From NCBI GenBank assembly GCA_949130495.1, contig OX422213.1:206849160-206913159 (forward strand): a stretch of DNA of 64,000 nt, written 5' to 3'. Positions within the stretch are counted from its first letter, which is position 1, and each line of letters begins with the position of its first letter. This document shows positions 1 to 13,740 of the stretch, piece by piece. The notes under the pieces were generated by a model that worked only from the letters and a program-made list of their open reading frames with translations, searched no databases and was not told where the DNA came from. Source of the stretch: Sambucus nigra (taxonomy: Eukaryota; Streptophyta; Magnoliopsida; Dipsacales; Adoxaceae). Both the position numbers and the translations under genes were made by a program.

Positions 1-561
1 CACGGTCCGGGTTTTGCCTTTTTTTGGATCGGACCGAATATTCGGTCCTCAATTTTTTTGGACCGAGACCGGACCGATTAATTCGGTTAACCTACTAATT
101 TGGTCCAGGCTTTTTTTGGTTCGGTTCGGGTTAAAATTTGGTCCTGACCGTATTTTATATATATGTACTTTTTATGAATGTTTTTATCTATTTTTCTCAT
201 AAATATATATACAAAAAAATAATACTCGAAACTCCAAGTGATATTTACATGGTTTTTTTTAACCCAAATGAAAAAATGTCTATACATATATAAAATGTTC
301 CAAATTAAATTCATAAGTTATATACATTAATTCAAAAACTATATATAAGAAACACAATAACATTATTTTTATTATATATATGGGAATCGGTCCGGTCCGG
401 TCCAAATCGATATTTTTATATGGCGGACCGGACCGGTTTAATCGGTTTTTTGTTTTTGTGAACCGGTTTTCGGACCGCTTTCAAAATAGCCTTAATTTTT
501 GGTTCGGTTCGGTTCGGTCCAATCGGTCCATTCGGGTCGGTCTTTTTTTTGTCCACCCCTA
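1..561. mobile_element. hAT-like transposon, right terminal part
   Basis: The right edge ends in the inverted terminus TAGGGGTGGAC (read on the minus strand, 551-561), which resembles termini of plant hAT elements. Inside are many GGTCCG/CGGACC and GGTTCGG motifs, including the perfect 18-bp palindrome GGACCGAATATTCGGTCC at 31-48; dense subterminal repeats are usual for hAT elements. The right neighbour at 562 is LTR sequence of element A that aligns to the other LTR from 7278, so this block interrupts that LTR. No transposase frame is visible, and the left terminus lies outside the window. Superfamily is inferred from the terminus and repeats only. Confidence 0.55.
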
Positions 562-1177
562 GTGGTGTGTGGTGGTTATGGCCATGGAAACCCTTGGAAC
601 TTCTCATCTCTTATTCACGTTTTCCACTCTTTAGTTTTGACAGTTTATGGTTCTAGTGGCCCTAAGGTTGGCTGATAAATAACACCTAATTTTCGTAGGT
701 CTCTATTCCTTAAGAATTAAAATGACTAAAATACTCTCCCGGGTTGTCGGTTAGGCCTAAAAATGCCCCGGGATCCAAACTAAACTCCCGGCTAGTGTTT
801 TCTGAATATTTTAACCCTTCCGGACATGTTGGTGGACTCAAAATGATCACATGGATGACATAAAAATAAATTACTTGTAAATTCATTCAAATTGATTCCT
901 GACGTGACTGACACGCGCGTTACAACTTAATTTTCGAATTATCATATTTATAACTCGCGACAATATTAATAAATTCAATAATCACATATTACCATAATCA
1001 CTCAGTAATATTCAATATTATTATCATAATCAAATACCAACTCTCGTCTCGCTAGTGTTTAAATTCGGATTAATTTCCAATTAATTATCCCAAATTAATT
1101 TAATTAATCCCATAATTAAAAGCAATTTCATTTAATTACTCTCATACTTAAAATTCATAAAAATACGGGGTATTACA
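562..1177 (-). mobile_element. Element A, partial 3' LTR (gypsy, Tekay-tailed)
   Basis: This segment aligns along its length to 7278-7862, with about 10% divergence by eye and one extra block of about 30 bp near 1000-1035. It ends in GGTATTACA (terminal TG..CA type) at 1177. The element reads on the minus strand, so this is the start of its downstream LTR; the rest is cut off by the hAT-like insertion and the window edge. The divergence points to an old insertion. Confidence 0.8.
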
Positions 1178-1200
1178 TACTTCGCCCCTAATAACGGAAT
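1178..1200 (-). other. Polypurine tract and Tekay-type 3' tail of element A
   Basis: Directly inside the LTR, the minus strand reads TTAGGGGCGAAG followed by the LTR start, preceded by a GGGACAAAATTCC motif up to about 1217. The same tail (AATTTCGAGGACGAAATTCC type plus a G-rich purine run) stands before the LTRs of element B and element K. In Tekay/Del chromoviruses it is the last part of pol followed by the PPT, so A appears to derive from that clade. Confidence 0.65.
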
Positions 1201-4200
1201 TTTGTCCCAAAATTCTGAAAAGTAAGGCATATTGGGAAAAAATAGGTATCCTTCAGTACTCAAAACAAAATTCAAAGTAAAGTTCAATCACTACAACCCC
1301 CTCTTCACAACAGGCTTGTTGAACACTCTCGACACTTTATCAGGTATAGGGTCACACCTCAATAAATGCACCTCACCTTGTGTTCTTACTAAACAACATT
1401 CGAATAAAAATAGCCTATTCATCATTGGCCTCATTATCTCTATATTATTGGTAGGCCGCACCTCACTTCGTATCAACTCTCGCGTTTATCTAAACACAAA
1501 ACCCCCATCCTGGGAGAAACCATAGAACATCTGTCTACTCTTGTCCATTCTTCAAATATCTGCTCTCGATGGTGTAACTTTTTCAAAAGGAAAAAGCCAC
1601 ATAAGACGCTTGGCGGTTATCCCATTATAGTCATCGGACTCTAACTTCTGACTGATCCAAAACTCTGATAGTCTGCTCAACTCTAAATATCCAGAGGAAG
1701 GATAGTAAGGTTTATTCACACAAGATCTCAGTAAGCACCTTGTCCACTATAAATAGATACGGGGGCTTTCACACAACTCTACCATTAGGTAATCTCCTCT
1801 CCCCATTACCATATTGTACTTCACTTACTAGCTATACCCGTTGTGAAAATGAAATGATCGCAATGAGTCCAAAATTACTTTCATACAGCTCCACCAGTCG
1901 TCAATCACCTTGCGCCTACTCCTCGGGCTATTGGTGATACAACCTACTCAAAACAAAACGTATCCCCACTACTTCCTGATACCCCATATTGAAGGTGGGT
2001 TACAAGGATCTCATCCTAGTTCGAAATAATACTGGGCAGGACCACGTACTGGCGCGATCACTACCTAATAGTGTAAATCACCCAAGGATATAACAATTAC
2101 TTTCCTTCTGGACAACCCGTTCTACACATTCGAAGGAACTCGTTACTTATCTTTAGGTTGGCAACCCATCAAAGAAATTTATCAACTTGACTCTTTCACT
2201 ACTGGAATTATCGGCTTAATACCAAATCTTCTGGTTGATACTCTTACTCCAATCGATTTCTATCTATAAGTGGTGCACGTGGGGGCTACTCATTATCTCC
2301 CTCTCAACACCGACTTCCACTTATAATTCCTCCCATTAAGTGATACCTAATAACCCTCTTCTTCCCTCGGCGTCTACCAAAAGTTCTGACCCGTGCACTT
2401 TTCATCACGATGTGCACTTCTGAACTCTTTATACCTTATTGACATCCGCATTCTATTTATGCGCAAGTCACTCTCAATATTCTACTGGGTAGAACTCCGC
2501 TCCAATTTGCCCATAATATTTAAATATTTATCTTCTTAAAGGATACCACATTTTTTTAAAATGGCTTCCCACTGCTTTTCCACCAAGTTCGGATGTGCTA
2601 CTCTGATCGCACATGAATATATGTATTCTCATCTTTCTCTCACGACGCTGAATCCATTCTACCACTTCCATTTTGTCATATTATCCCCACAAGCATAAAT
2701 TTCATCCATCTCTTTCCATGTCTCTTCTTCCGACAATTCTAACACCAGAAAACTAAGGTGTCCATACCCCCTACTAGCCGTGCATACGGGTTCAAACATC
2801 ATTTACGCTTCATACATATGCCTAATTCTTTATCGCCCCTGTAGTCGCAACGTGGCTATACCACTTGGGAATTCTAGATGACCCCAGAATTTGAAGTTCT
2901 AAGTCCTCCTTAACATCATTCCATCCTTCAACCTGACCACACAACTGGCTCTACTGTACTTATATTGTAATGTACCTTTTAACTTATAGTTATAACTACA
3001 TACCTTTACAATGACCGAGGTACCAAACTCATGGACAAATGGCTAAACATCTCCCTACTACCAACCTTACGCTAAGTTTCATGGATGGGATGTCTCGCAA
3101 AGTGAAATCCAAACAAGGAACCCCCCGATACACTACTACCTAGCATTACCGGTCATCAAAATCTGTCAAGCCCTCAGTCCATAACATGTACCCCTATATT
3201 CCCATCTCTTGGCACTAAAATTACATCTCCTTCCGCAATCACACTTAAATAAGGAACTTCCTCTGAAAGACACTGTCACTTAACATTGGGGGTAATCACA
3301 TTCCATAAACATCCTGCAAATATAATCGGTCTCTCAAAATCCTGTCCCCAGACATTCAGCTATGAGTATTAACTTCCAAGTCTCTAAAGGGTGATATAAA
3401 AATGCGCTCTTCCTATTATCACGTCCTGAGCGTTAACTATAATAATCAGCTAAATCTTTTCGCTGAACAGTAAACCCAATACACTCTGAATTATATCAAT
3501 AAAGTTCCTACACATATCGGGACCAGATATCCGAGACCATTATACCTTTCGAAATCTCTATAATATATAGACATACATATATAAACATATAAACGCGAGT
3601 CCAGCCCTCTCGCAGATGAGGTCTCGCTAGAATAAAACATCCTACACTAAGGTGGTAACCTCGATAAACTTGCAACATGTGCCCACTATTGGTCTAAGCA
3701 TCACTATAAAATCATAATCAAGATAATATCATACTCATGTAACACATCACTAAAATGAGTAATCTCAATAAAGTATATACCACTATCGATACACTCATTC
3801 ATCCTCTGCGGATACACTAAAAGTAACCCCACTACAGCAGGGGAAATGTTCAAATAATAGTAACGTAGTCGATATATACACTAAAATCATCTCACATGTG
3901 AATCTAGCAATAATAAAATTTAGTAACTCATTCGTGTCACATAAAATACGCATCATCCTATAAGGGTAAAACTCATACTTCTACCTTACCAATCGCCCTG
4001 GCTGCTTAAATGATTATTGGATATAACGTGCTTGTCCGAACCAAATGAAAAATTACATTATCTATTGCCCTAGCTAGGCACCATACCCTTATCCCTTTAC
4101 TCACTCCGAGAAAATTTTAACACATGGGGTTTGACTCTCCCCAAAAAGCCTCTACACCTAACCCACTTATCTCTGATCATACTGACCATGTTAAGGTTGT

Positions 4201-4866
4201 CCTTCTCTCGGACTTTGGTAGTCTCGAATTTGATGGTTACCTCTGTTGTTCCCTTAGCTTTGATGGACCTAAGGAACATGCTACTGGCTTCAACAACCCT
4301 TACTGAATTCACCATTGCTCGGTAAAAGTTCAGCTATCCAAATCATCTAAAAGGGTCCCCTGATGGGTCTCCCCCTTGTGGTGCTTCACCAACACCGATT
4401 TTCCCCAGTCTTTTTCTCTGACTAAATTCTTCGATCCTTGAATCTTCCCGCATAATGAAGTGTTAACATCCATATTGACAAAATGCGACAGTCACCAACT
4501 GCATTGACCGTCCAAGCAGGATTCCCAATAAGTGCTAGCAACTCTTTTTATGAGTTAATTTTCCATTCTAAAATCCTCTTCTCCAATGTACCTACTTCAT
4601 CCGGTGCAGATTCGCTAATTAATTAAATTCCCTTTTTCATAGGGACATCTTTCTGGCCATCTGGTGTGAGTTCAGAACAATGTTCGCACCTTATCCTAAA
4701 CATCTGATGAAGGAACTTGCGGTTAGACTGTACCTAAGATCCTTCCAGTGACACAACTTTCCACTTATAAATGTGGTGGTTGAATCCTACCTTTAATACT
4801 TCGCTCTGATGAGCCAAGAAAAATTATTAACCCAAATTTCACTTTTGGTTAGCCTCACTCTGGTAC

Positions 4867-5193
4867 CTACCCAAGCCTTTGGATATTTTCCCTTTGTTGC
4901 CTAACACATGCCATTTTCGCATTTCTCGAATTTCCACTGCTGGCTCTCTTCAATGTTTCGTCTGACTCTCTCCCAATCCAACCTTGCTGGGTGAGTCTAA
5001 TTTGACCCCACTTTTTACTATAGTGGTACCTGGAAGTCATATGTTGTGCCTTAGCCTTCGTTACCATCCTGGCCTTCTGTGCCTTAATAGGGGTGACCTC
5101 AACTATGGTCATCATTCTTGAATACACCCAATAACCTCGACTGAGCTTTGCCTCCTGCTGTCCGCCCATCTGTCCTCGCCTGACATACTGCAT
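4867..5193 (-). CDS. Unrecognised 108-aa frame at the gag position of element A
   Basis: This minus-strand frame lies just downstream of the PBS and leader of element A, where gag would begin. The product is basic, rich in Lys, Arg and Gln, with a central KAQKARMVTKAKAQ stretch and no zinc knuckle. It matches no family I can name. It may be the N-terminal remnant of gag, or a chance frame in a decayed element; there is no sign of expression. Low confidence. Confidence 0.25.
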   Translation of the reverse strand: MQYVRRGQMGGQQEAKLSRGYWVYSRMMTIVEVTPIKAQKARMVTKAKAQHMTSRYHYSKKWGQIRLTQQGWIGRESDETLKRASSGNSRNAKMACVRQQRENIQRLG

Positions 5194-5370
5194 TGTTCAG
5201 CACACGAAAACACCCAAATGCAAATAAGATTCACAATCATGTACATTACAACAGGAGAACGAAATCTCACCAAAGAAATCAACAATCCTAAACATAGGGC
5301 TCTACATCAAAGAAAGCTACGCTGGAATCATAATAAGCCGCACAGGTCCTAAAGGACACTAGAACCTGAT

Positions 5371-5384
5371 GCTCTGATACCACC
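5371..5384 (-). other. Primer-binding site of element A (initiator tRNA-Met type)
   Basis: On the minus strand, GGTGGTATCAGAGC follows directly after the LTR end. TGGTATCAGAGC is the usual plant PBS complementary to the 3' end of initiator tRNA-Met. It fixes the element's orientation as minus and makes the LTR at 5385-7862 the 5' LTR. Confidence 0.85.
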
Positions 5385-7862
5385 TGTGACACCCCGAATA
5401 ATTAAATATTGGGTACCTACTCCTTTATCTCATTAATACAGAATATCAAGTTGGTTCAGATTTAGCATCACTATCGAAAACATTTTAAAAAATATAGCAA
5501 GTGTTTAATTGAATGAAACAGTAAATATTATATATATGTTAGTTGCGTACTCTCACATGAGTTTCTCACCTCTCAACTAACGTGCACGCTTAACATATCC
5601 CCTTAACCCATCCTAGTTATGCCACTATCTAACTAGTACGTACTAACCCCTACTATCACATTCTAATATAATGTGTCTACTCGTATTACACAAATAAGTT
5701 ATATTTATATCTCACATTCACATTCATTAAATTACTTATCACAAGTGTTATTTAAATTCTCATATTCGTAGCCCATTCAAATATCTTAGTTATACACATC
5801 TACTAAGCAACAGTGAACCAGTCACAAGTATATATATAAATCACTCTCAATACATATATACATATATGGCACCCCTAGGCTAAGCTTCGGTGCACGCATA
5901 CTCTGATATCAAATCCATGTACATCATGTACGTAAGGATCACGCGTTTCGAATCACTCAGAAACCGTCTTAATACAAATCACACATATTGGAGGCGAACA
6001 TAGTTCACATACCCATGGGTCATGTACATACCTACGCTCCCATGGTTAACTGACTTATCAACTCCCAAATAAGTCGTTCACAACCCTATGTCGTTAAGGT
6101 ACCAATCTAAATCCCCCCGTAGGCACACAAAGATCAGATGGTCCTTTTTCGAAAACCAACCTCCCGTGATAGCAAGTATGGTAGGTATGGCATACAAATA
6201 AGAAATCCATACACTAGGCATTCACACAACCTAAGTAATCATATATCAATATAGGTATTCACACATTCCATCTTATAAGTCTCATACGTAGTAAGTTTAT
6301 CTCGAATATCCTACGCAATATATATTTGGCTTGATAAGTCTCTCGTCGTATCAATTTAAGTACCTAAACCTACCCTAAAAGGTTACTAAGTCTCCTATTA
6401 GTTTATAATGTAATCTCAGTAACTTAAAGTCCCTCCGTTACTGTTCCTATCCTTACATTATCATTCATTTCCATTATAGTCTCAATTTGAACGATTTCTA
6501 ACCGTACCTCACTCGATAGACCCTTGTAAGTAATGATATTCAATTCCATAAGGTGAAACATTTTTTCGGGCATCAACTAAGACCCTACTGACTTTAACTA
6601 AGTCCCAAAATACTATATTAATCACCCTAAGAATTATTTTAGGTTTGGGATTTATATTAAACTTTAAAGGGGAAAACTTTCAAAAAAAGGAGGGGTCGAT
6701 CTATCGAAGGCAAAGGGTCGATCGATCGAAGCAGTCGATCGATCGATCAAGCAGGTGTTTGCCCAGAAATTTTGTACACAGTTACGGGTTCTCCAAATTT
6801 ACACCCAAATCTTCCATTACAACGTCCCAAACTCCCAACTAAGTGTACTACTCATTACACCAACATGTTTCCACAATCTCTAACATTTTAGAATCATTAA
6901 ACCACCATGAATTAATAGTTTCTTGGATCAAAAGTCACAAATATCCCTCTAAACCTAGTTCTTCAAAAGTTCTTCAAGAATATTCAATTTCTCAACATTA
7001 ATTCGTGAATTTGTACACATGGATTATAATTTTGCTGTCTTTAAATACCAGAAGTTCATCTACATGCAAAACCTACCCGTATTCAATGTTTAATTCCCCC
7101 AATTTATAAAATTCTCAATTTTCCAAGTCTAGTCTCCAATTATAAACTATATGGATAACATATATTTGCTGAATCATAACAAGTTAAGTCACTTGCCTGG
7201 AAATGAAGATTTTGATCCTTTGAAGACGATAAAGGTTGGTTCTCTTTCTTTTTCCGATCACAAATCTGACAATAGTGGTGGTGTATGGTGGTTATGGCCA
7301 TGGAAACCCTTGGAACTTCTCCTCTCTTATTCACGTTGCCCACTCATTAGTTTTGATAGATAATGTCCCTAGTGGCCCTAAGGTTGGCTGATAAATAACA
7401 CCTAATTTTCGTAGGTCTCTATTCCTTAAAAATTAAAATGACTAAAATACCCTCCCGGGTTGCCGTTTAAGCCTAAAAATGCCCCAGGACCCAAACTAAA
7501 CCTTTGGCTAGTGTGTTTTGACTATTTCAACCCTTTCGAACACGTTGGTGCACTCAAAATGATCATACAGATGACATAAAAATAAATTACTTTTAAATTC
7601 ATTCAAATTGGTTCCTGACGCGACTGACACGCGCGCCCCAACTTAATTTCCGAATTGTCATATTCATAACTCGTGACAATATTAATAAATTCAATAATCA
7701 CATATTACCATAATCAAATACCAACTCTCGTCTCGCTAGTGTTTATATCCGGATTAATTTCCAATTGATTATCCCAAATTAATTTAAATAATCCCATAGT
7801 TAAAAGCAATTTCATTTAATTAATCTCATAATTAAAAGCCATAAAAATACGGGGTATTACAG
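5385..7862 (-). mobile_element. Element A, 5' LTR (2478 bp)
   Basis: The LTR runs from TGTGACACC at 5385 to GGTATTACA at 7862 and is flanked on the left by the PBS. A cluster of GATCGATCGA palindromes lies at 6694-6752, followed on the minus strand by a TATA-like AATATAAATCCC at about 6650-6662. The right edge abuts Tekay pol in mid reverse transcriptase, so A inserted into element K. Confidence 0.85.
6650..6752 (-). promoter_or_regulatory. Element A LTR promoter: TCGATCGA cluster plus TATA-like box
   Basis: At 6694-6752 there are several overlapping TCGATCGA-type palindromes. About 32 bp downstream on the minus strand is AATATAAATCCC, a plausible TATA box. Element B has a similar cluster at 59544-59580. 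The promoter function is inferred from position only. Confidence 0.45.
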
Positions 7863-10386
7863 AAGATATTCCTAAAACTACATTCCGAACGTGGCAATGG
7901 CAGTACGAGTGTCTGGTGATTCCCTTTGGACTAACCAATGCCCGATAACATTCATATACTCGATGAACCACATCTATCATCCCTAACTAGATCGGTTTGT
8001 GATGGCCTTTGTAGATGACATACTTGTCTATTCGACCTCAGACGTAGACTATGAGGAGCATCTTTGCACGACGTTGCAGGTACTCCAGGAGAATCAATTG
8101 TACACTAAGTTTAGTTAGTTCGAGTTCTGGATGAAGGAAGTCAGGTTCCTTGGCTACGTGGTTTTGGGCGAGGTCATTTCTGTTTATCCTTCTAAAGTAG
8201 AGACCATCCTAGGGTAGGACATACCAAAGACAGTTGCTAAAGTACATAGATTTTTAGGTTTAGCCGGTTACTACCAAAGGTTCATACAAGATTTTTCGAG
8301 TGTCTCTTTACCCCTCACGATGTTGATCTCGAAGGATGTGAATTTTGAATGGTCAGAGGATTGCAAGTGGGCTTTTCAGGAGGTAAAGGTGAGATTGACC
8401 TCTGCTCCCGTTCTCATCCTCCTAAAGCGCGTCAGGGGTTACACGGTGTATTATAATGCTTCGGGTTCAGGACTCGTGGTAGTGCTGATGAAGAATGGTC
8501 AGGTGGTAGCTTATACATCTCGCTAGTTAAAGGTGCGTGAGAGGAACTAGCCCACCCATGACTTGGAGCTGGCTACTGTAGTGTTTGTACTTAAGAGTTG
8601 GAGGTGTTATTCTTATGAAGAAAAATTTGAGGTATTTTTCGATCACAAGAGCCTTCAGTACATTTTCACACAGTTCTATCTTAGTCTCCGCTAGAGAAGG
8701 TAGATGGAGTTGATGGAAAATTACGATTTATCATTGGAGTAATACCCCGGTAAGGCTAATGTGGTGGTCGTTGCTCTAAGTAGGAAGTCCAGTCTCACCC
8801 TTGCAGCAATGAGATGTCATCAAGTGAACATGTTTGGGGAGTTGCAGAAGTTCGAATTCCACGTTCAACGAGGTTATGACATGGCATACTTATGGGGCAT
8901 GGTGGCGTGACCACTTAATCAGCAAGAAGTACTTGACGCCCAGTCATGTGATCCTGAATTTGCTCAATATCGGGACCTTATTCTGAAGGGGGAAGTGTTC
9001 CACCCCTTATCGTAGACAAGGATGACAGGGTGCAACACAAGAGTCGGCTGATTGTCCCTGTTATCGAGGAGCTTCAGGACGAGGTGATGGCATAGACCCA
9101 CACACTTTAGCATATATCTCAGAGCAACTAAGATGCATAAGGATCTCTGTAGGGATTTCTGGTGGGCCAGCATGAAAAGAGATGTAGCGACCTTTGTAGC
9201 AAAGTGCTACACCAGTAAGAAGCTAAAAGCCAAGCACAAGAAGCCAGCAGGGCTGTTGCAACCACTACCCACGGAGGAATGGAAGTGGGATCACATTACG
9301 ATGGATTTCATAATGACGTTACCACATTTTGAGCATGGCCATGATGCGGTATGGGTAATAGTAGATTGGCTCACAAAGTTTGCACATTTCTTGCCAATTA
9401 AAGTAATAAACAACATGGCTAAGCTGGCGGGGTTGTATGTTAATAAAATAGTCAGGCTTCACGGTGTCCCTCTCTCAATTATCTCAGACAGAGATCCTCG
9501 CTTTGTATGCTAATTTTAGAAGAAATTTCAAGAGGAACCGGGTACCGAGAAGAACATGAACACTACATTCCATACTGAGAGAGATGGATAGTAAGATCGA
9601 ACTATCCAAATTCTGGAGGACAAGTTAAAAGCCTACGCACTTGACTTTCAGGGCAGTTGGGTGATGAATCTACATCTGGCAGAATTCTCCTACAACAATA
9701 GCTATCAGACGAGCATTGAGATGGCCCCCTTTGTGGCCCTTTATAGGAGGCTGTGTCTCTCTCTAGTTTGTTAAGATGATGTGGACGAGAAGCATCTCAC
9801 CAATTCAAAATTCATTTAAGAGATGACTGAGAAGGTTCAGGTGATTCGATAGAGAATCATGACGGTGCAGTGCCGAAAAAATAATTATGCTGATAATTGA
9901 CGGGTACCCTGGAGTTTTGGGTAGGTGACCATGTAATGCTGAAGGTTAGATCAAGGACGAGTAGTCAACGGTTCGGGCAGAAAGGGAAGCTTGACCCACG
10001 GTACATAGGCCCCATTGAAATCTTAGAACGAGTTGGGGACATGTCGTATGATTTGACACTGCCTCCATAGTTGTCACAGGTACATATTGTATTCCATATC
10101 TCTATGCTGAAGAAGTATCTCTACGTTCCCCTTCACGTCATCGATTGGAACCTCGTCGAGTTGGAGGAGGATTTCACTTTCCCCACGCGACCCATATCCA
10201 TTTTAGATCGTGAGGAGAGAGTCCTACGTAACAAGGTTATCAGGTTAGTAAAAGTCCTTTAGGATTTTCAAGGCGTTGAAGTTGCGCCTTAGGAACGCGA
10301 GTCAAAGATGTAAGAGAAGCACCCAGAACTCTTACCTTAGTCGACTGTCCTTATTTCGAGAATGAAATCTCCTAAGGAGGGGAGAA
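7863..10386 (+). pseudogene. Element K pol remnant (Tekay chromovirus): RT, RNase H, integrase, chromodomain-like tail
   Basis: Translation in shifting plus-strand frames gives gypsy pol in the usual order. The RT begins mid-domain (KTTFRTWQW.., IPFGLTNA) and includes FVDDILVYS near 8010 and FLGLAGYYQRFI near 8260. RNase H follows at about 8340-8790. Integrase at 9130-9760 has KMHKDLCRDFWW, a CYTSKK site where the second zinc cysteine is lost, WKWDHITMDF and SDRDPRF. A C-terminal ISILDREERVLRNK..LVKVL block near 10190-10260 resembles the Tekay chromodomain region. Numerous stops and shifts make it non-functional. Gag, protease and the start of RT are missing here because element A interrupts it at 7862. 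Confidence 0.9.
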
Positions 10387-12987
10387 TATAATACCCACTC
10401 CCAATATTTTATTCTTTTTCGTGTTATTTCTAACCATGAGAAATTATTGGGATTTGAATTATTAATTTATGGGATTTTATCCATACATTCAGTTGCTTTG
10501 GTGGCCTTAATGTAAATTGTTGGAAGTTGTTAGACGAATTAGAGAATTTTGGAAATCTGGGTGGTTCGAATGAACCCAAGGTCATTCGAACGAGATCCTC
10601 ATTTCATTCGAATGAGTTGCAGTGGTTCGAGCAAGAAAAAGCACCTCGTTCAATGAAGGCTTCAAACGAGGTTCGAACCAGACCCAAATGCGTAGTAGGT
10701 CTCCCTCTCGTTAGAAGGTCGTTCGAAGGGATGTTTGAATGAAAAACAATTCTCATTCGAATGAATTTTTCAAAATTCAGCCTGTCTTGTGCGCTGTCAC
10801 ATTTTCGGCCCTTGATTTTATGACGTGTCGGCTTTATGTGGCTTGATCAATTTGATTGGTTTTTAATGGGTTTTTATATGTTTTTGTGTGGGGATTTTTG
10901 GGTTATAAAAGGGAGAAGAGGGGAGGGTTTCTCCCACCTATTTTCAGATTATCTCTCTCTTTAAGGTGCCCACACCCATTCTTCAACTCAAAAACCTTAT
11001 TCCTCCATTACTAATCCTTGCCTCCCACTCTTACACCATAAGTTACACTATATCTACACCATTATATAATTTTCACGATTTTTTCAAAGAAGAGGGTGCT
11101 GGAGCAAAGTTGTAGAGAATGTTTTTTGGAAGCTTTGAAGAAGCTTGGAGACTTAAAGCTTGAGGTCTTGGACCTTAGGAGTTTTAGGAGCTTTCAAGTC
11201 ATCCATTTATGGTTTCTCCTCTTCTAAATGTAAGGTAGGGTTTTCCTCTTCCATGTTTTAAAGGTTTTCTGTCTGTGGAACTTATGCAGGATGATTGCTA
11301 GATGGATTTTAATGCCTAAAATGTAGTTATAATGATAAAATATTTGATCTTACAGAAATGAAGTTTTCTACAAGACAAACCCTAAAATGGATCTTTTTAC
11401 AAAAATGGCATTTTAACTTGAAATTTGAAAGAAATTATATGAACTTACATAAACCCATGATTAATGTCGATTTAAAAGCATATTTCAGGTATTTCTAGGT
11501 TGAAATTCTCTCTTGAACATGTAGTATGATAAATGATGGTGTTGTAGACTTGATTAAACATGTTAAAATGGGTTTTGTGATAAAATGAACAAGTATGAAA
11601 AAATAACCCCTAAGCGTATTAAATATTATTATGATGATGAAAATAATTTTAGGGTTTACATACGATTATGAGACAAGACTACGGACTTTAGTTAAAAATG
11701 GTCTCAAATGTTAAAGAGTATTTTATGTGGTAAAACATAAAATGGGTGAATATGGTTTTTGAACATGAAATAATGGAAATAGTGTTGGAAGAAAATTAGT
11801 TTACTTCTCGGGCCAAATGAAAGCAAAATAAATGTTTTCACAAAATTATGGGGAAAATGGATAAAAAGGGGATTTTGACAAACTTAAGGGTCCTAATGGT
11901 TATGTTCCCTCTCAAGACCCTATCGATATATTTTTGGGTGAAAAATGAATAAAGTGAATTTTAGCATGTTGATAATGTGAAAAATGGTTTAGAACCGTAG
12001 TGTAAGTAAAAACGTTAAAAGGGGTGGAATAATGTGGACATTGGATTAAATGTTAAAACACATTAAATTAAGGACTCGGATGACACCAGGATAGTTGAGG
12101 GCCCGGAGCCCTAGGATGAAAGATCCAAAATCATTGGCCAAAGCATATGGTAGCATAACCGATAGTGTGGAGCCCGTTAAAGTATGCAGTAATTGGAGGA
12201 TTTCGATAAATGATAAAGTAAAATGGAAATGGTAACGGTTGTACTTGGAAATGTATAAGTAAGACAACCTAATGAAATATGATAAATGAGACTAAAGGAT
12301 AAAATATGATTAATTAGTCTCTAGAACCTGTAAAGGGTGATGAAAATGGTTAAGTATGAGTATGAGCTCCTCGCTCGGGTGCATTGCATAATGGTTACAT
12401 GAATACTAGCTAAATTGTTAAAACGTTTTCGAAATTGTTTAAAATACAAGATATATTCATAGAATTTTTTGTGTAAAAAACGTATGGCTTAGTATTACCC
12501 ACCCTGCTCAGCGTTTGCTCACCCTTGCTTTTTATGATAAAACCCCCACTCCCACTCCAGATACATCGAGTAGGGGTGCCAGAAAGGATGCTAGTAAGGC
12601 CCCAGAGGGCAACTCCCGTTGCTAGACGCTTTGTAATTTATTTGGAACATTGGAAATTTGATATTTCAAACATTCGAAACATAAAAAATTTATTTGGGCC
12701 TATGGCCACGGTCAATAATAATAACAGGGTGAATGTAGTTTATTTCCTATTTATTTGGCATTGTGGGCCAAACTAGATTTTTATAAATAAACCTTATATA
12801 TTGGCTAATTATTTAAAGTGACCACTCCTTTCTCAACTTAAAATCGGTATAATTAACTCGTAATTAATAAAGGAAAGCAAAAGATTTTCATGCACAAAGT
12901 AAAATGGACTTTCCCCTTCCCCCTTTAACTCCTTGACTCGGTGCGGGTCAACCCAAATGTGACCCAAATCCGGGCCAGGGCATTACA
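10387..12987 (+). mobile_element. Element K, 3' LTR (2601 bp)
   Basis: The LTR follows a PPT-like AAGGAGGGGAGAA (10374-10386) and starts with TATAATACCC, a one-base variant of the usual TGTAATACCC. It ends GGGCATTACA at 12987. It contains a TTCGAA-type motif cluster at 10560-10770 and a clear TATAAAA at 10904. The 5' LTR is outside the window, so no target duplication can be tested. Confidence 0.85.
10560..10910 (+). promoter_or_regulatory. Element K LTR promoter: TTCGAA cluster plus TATAAAA
   Basis: About nine copies of CATTCGAATGA, CATTCGAACGAG and variants lie at 10560-10770. GGGTTATAAAAGGG follows at 10900-10913, then a purine-rich and CT-rich stretch typical of a transcription start region. 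Use as a promoter is inferred. Confidence 0.55.
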
Positions 12988-13740
12988 CCGAATCCTCCGT
13001 AAGAAACAACCCTCAATGATTTAGAGAATGATCAACCCGATGCCAAAAAGTGATCTCAAAACATATATGTATGTTGTAACTTGGATCGAAATAATTGGGT
13101 GTAAATTTGTGTTTTGTTTGAAGGATTAAACAATGAATCATGGACAAAACTTTCTTGAAATTTTCTAAAGGTTTCTCACTCTTAGAAGTTGGAAAAAGTC
13201 TCGAAAAAACTGGTCTCTCGCACTACATAAATGATTGGGAAAATGTAGTGGGAAGTTATGGAGAAAAAACTGCTTCAGAAACTATTTTTTGAGAAAAACT
13301 ACTTCGGTCGCTCGAACGAAAATTAATATTGTTCGAACAACATAACCATCTCGTTCGAACTAGATAATAATGAGACTTCTACCGAGAAGTCAGCACAAAC
13401 GAAAAAGGGACTTCGTTATTTCGTTCGAACGAACTGGGAAAGTCCTTCTAACGACCTTGGAAAATTGAAATATTCTTCTTGAAAAAATATAAAGACATTT
13501 TAAAATGGCTTAGTAAAAATTCTGACACCCAATAAAAAAATTTCAAGACTCAACATAAAATATGCATTCATACTTGAGAGATCCTTAAACTGTTGATGAC
13601 GGAAACGAGGCATGAAACACAATATTGGATTTGATCTCTTCGACTTGGCTGCTACGTCTTCAACAAAAATGTCATAGGTTTGAAAGGTCACAAACAAAAC
13701 TTTTATCCTTTGACTCAAATAGTTTTATTTGAAATTAAGT
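12988..13740. other. Unassigned flank with an orphan TTCGAA motif cluster
   Basis: This DNA follows the LTR of element K and has no coding sign. At 13305-13440 it carries CGTTCGAAC-type palindromes, one being the 13-mer TCGTTCGAACTAG at 13351, which recurs in the LTR of copia element E at 43412. It may be a piece of another LTR, but no boundaries were found. Confidence 0.4.

Larger units (their letters stand above)
1178..5384 (-). mobile_element. Element A internal region, coding decayed or absent
   Basis: The 4.2-kb interior lies between the PPT (1178-1200) and the PBS (5371-5384). No reverse transcriptase, integrase or protease motif was found on either strand; stops are dense and only short frames remain. 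The right end shares its leader with element B (GGTCCTAA..GGACACTAGAACCTGA motif before the PBS in both), so A and B are related non-autonomous families. The interior may be a decayed gag plus non-coding filler, as in large derivative retrotransposons, but this is inference. Nothing else recognisable is present at 1200-4860. Confidence 0.6.
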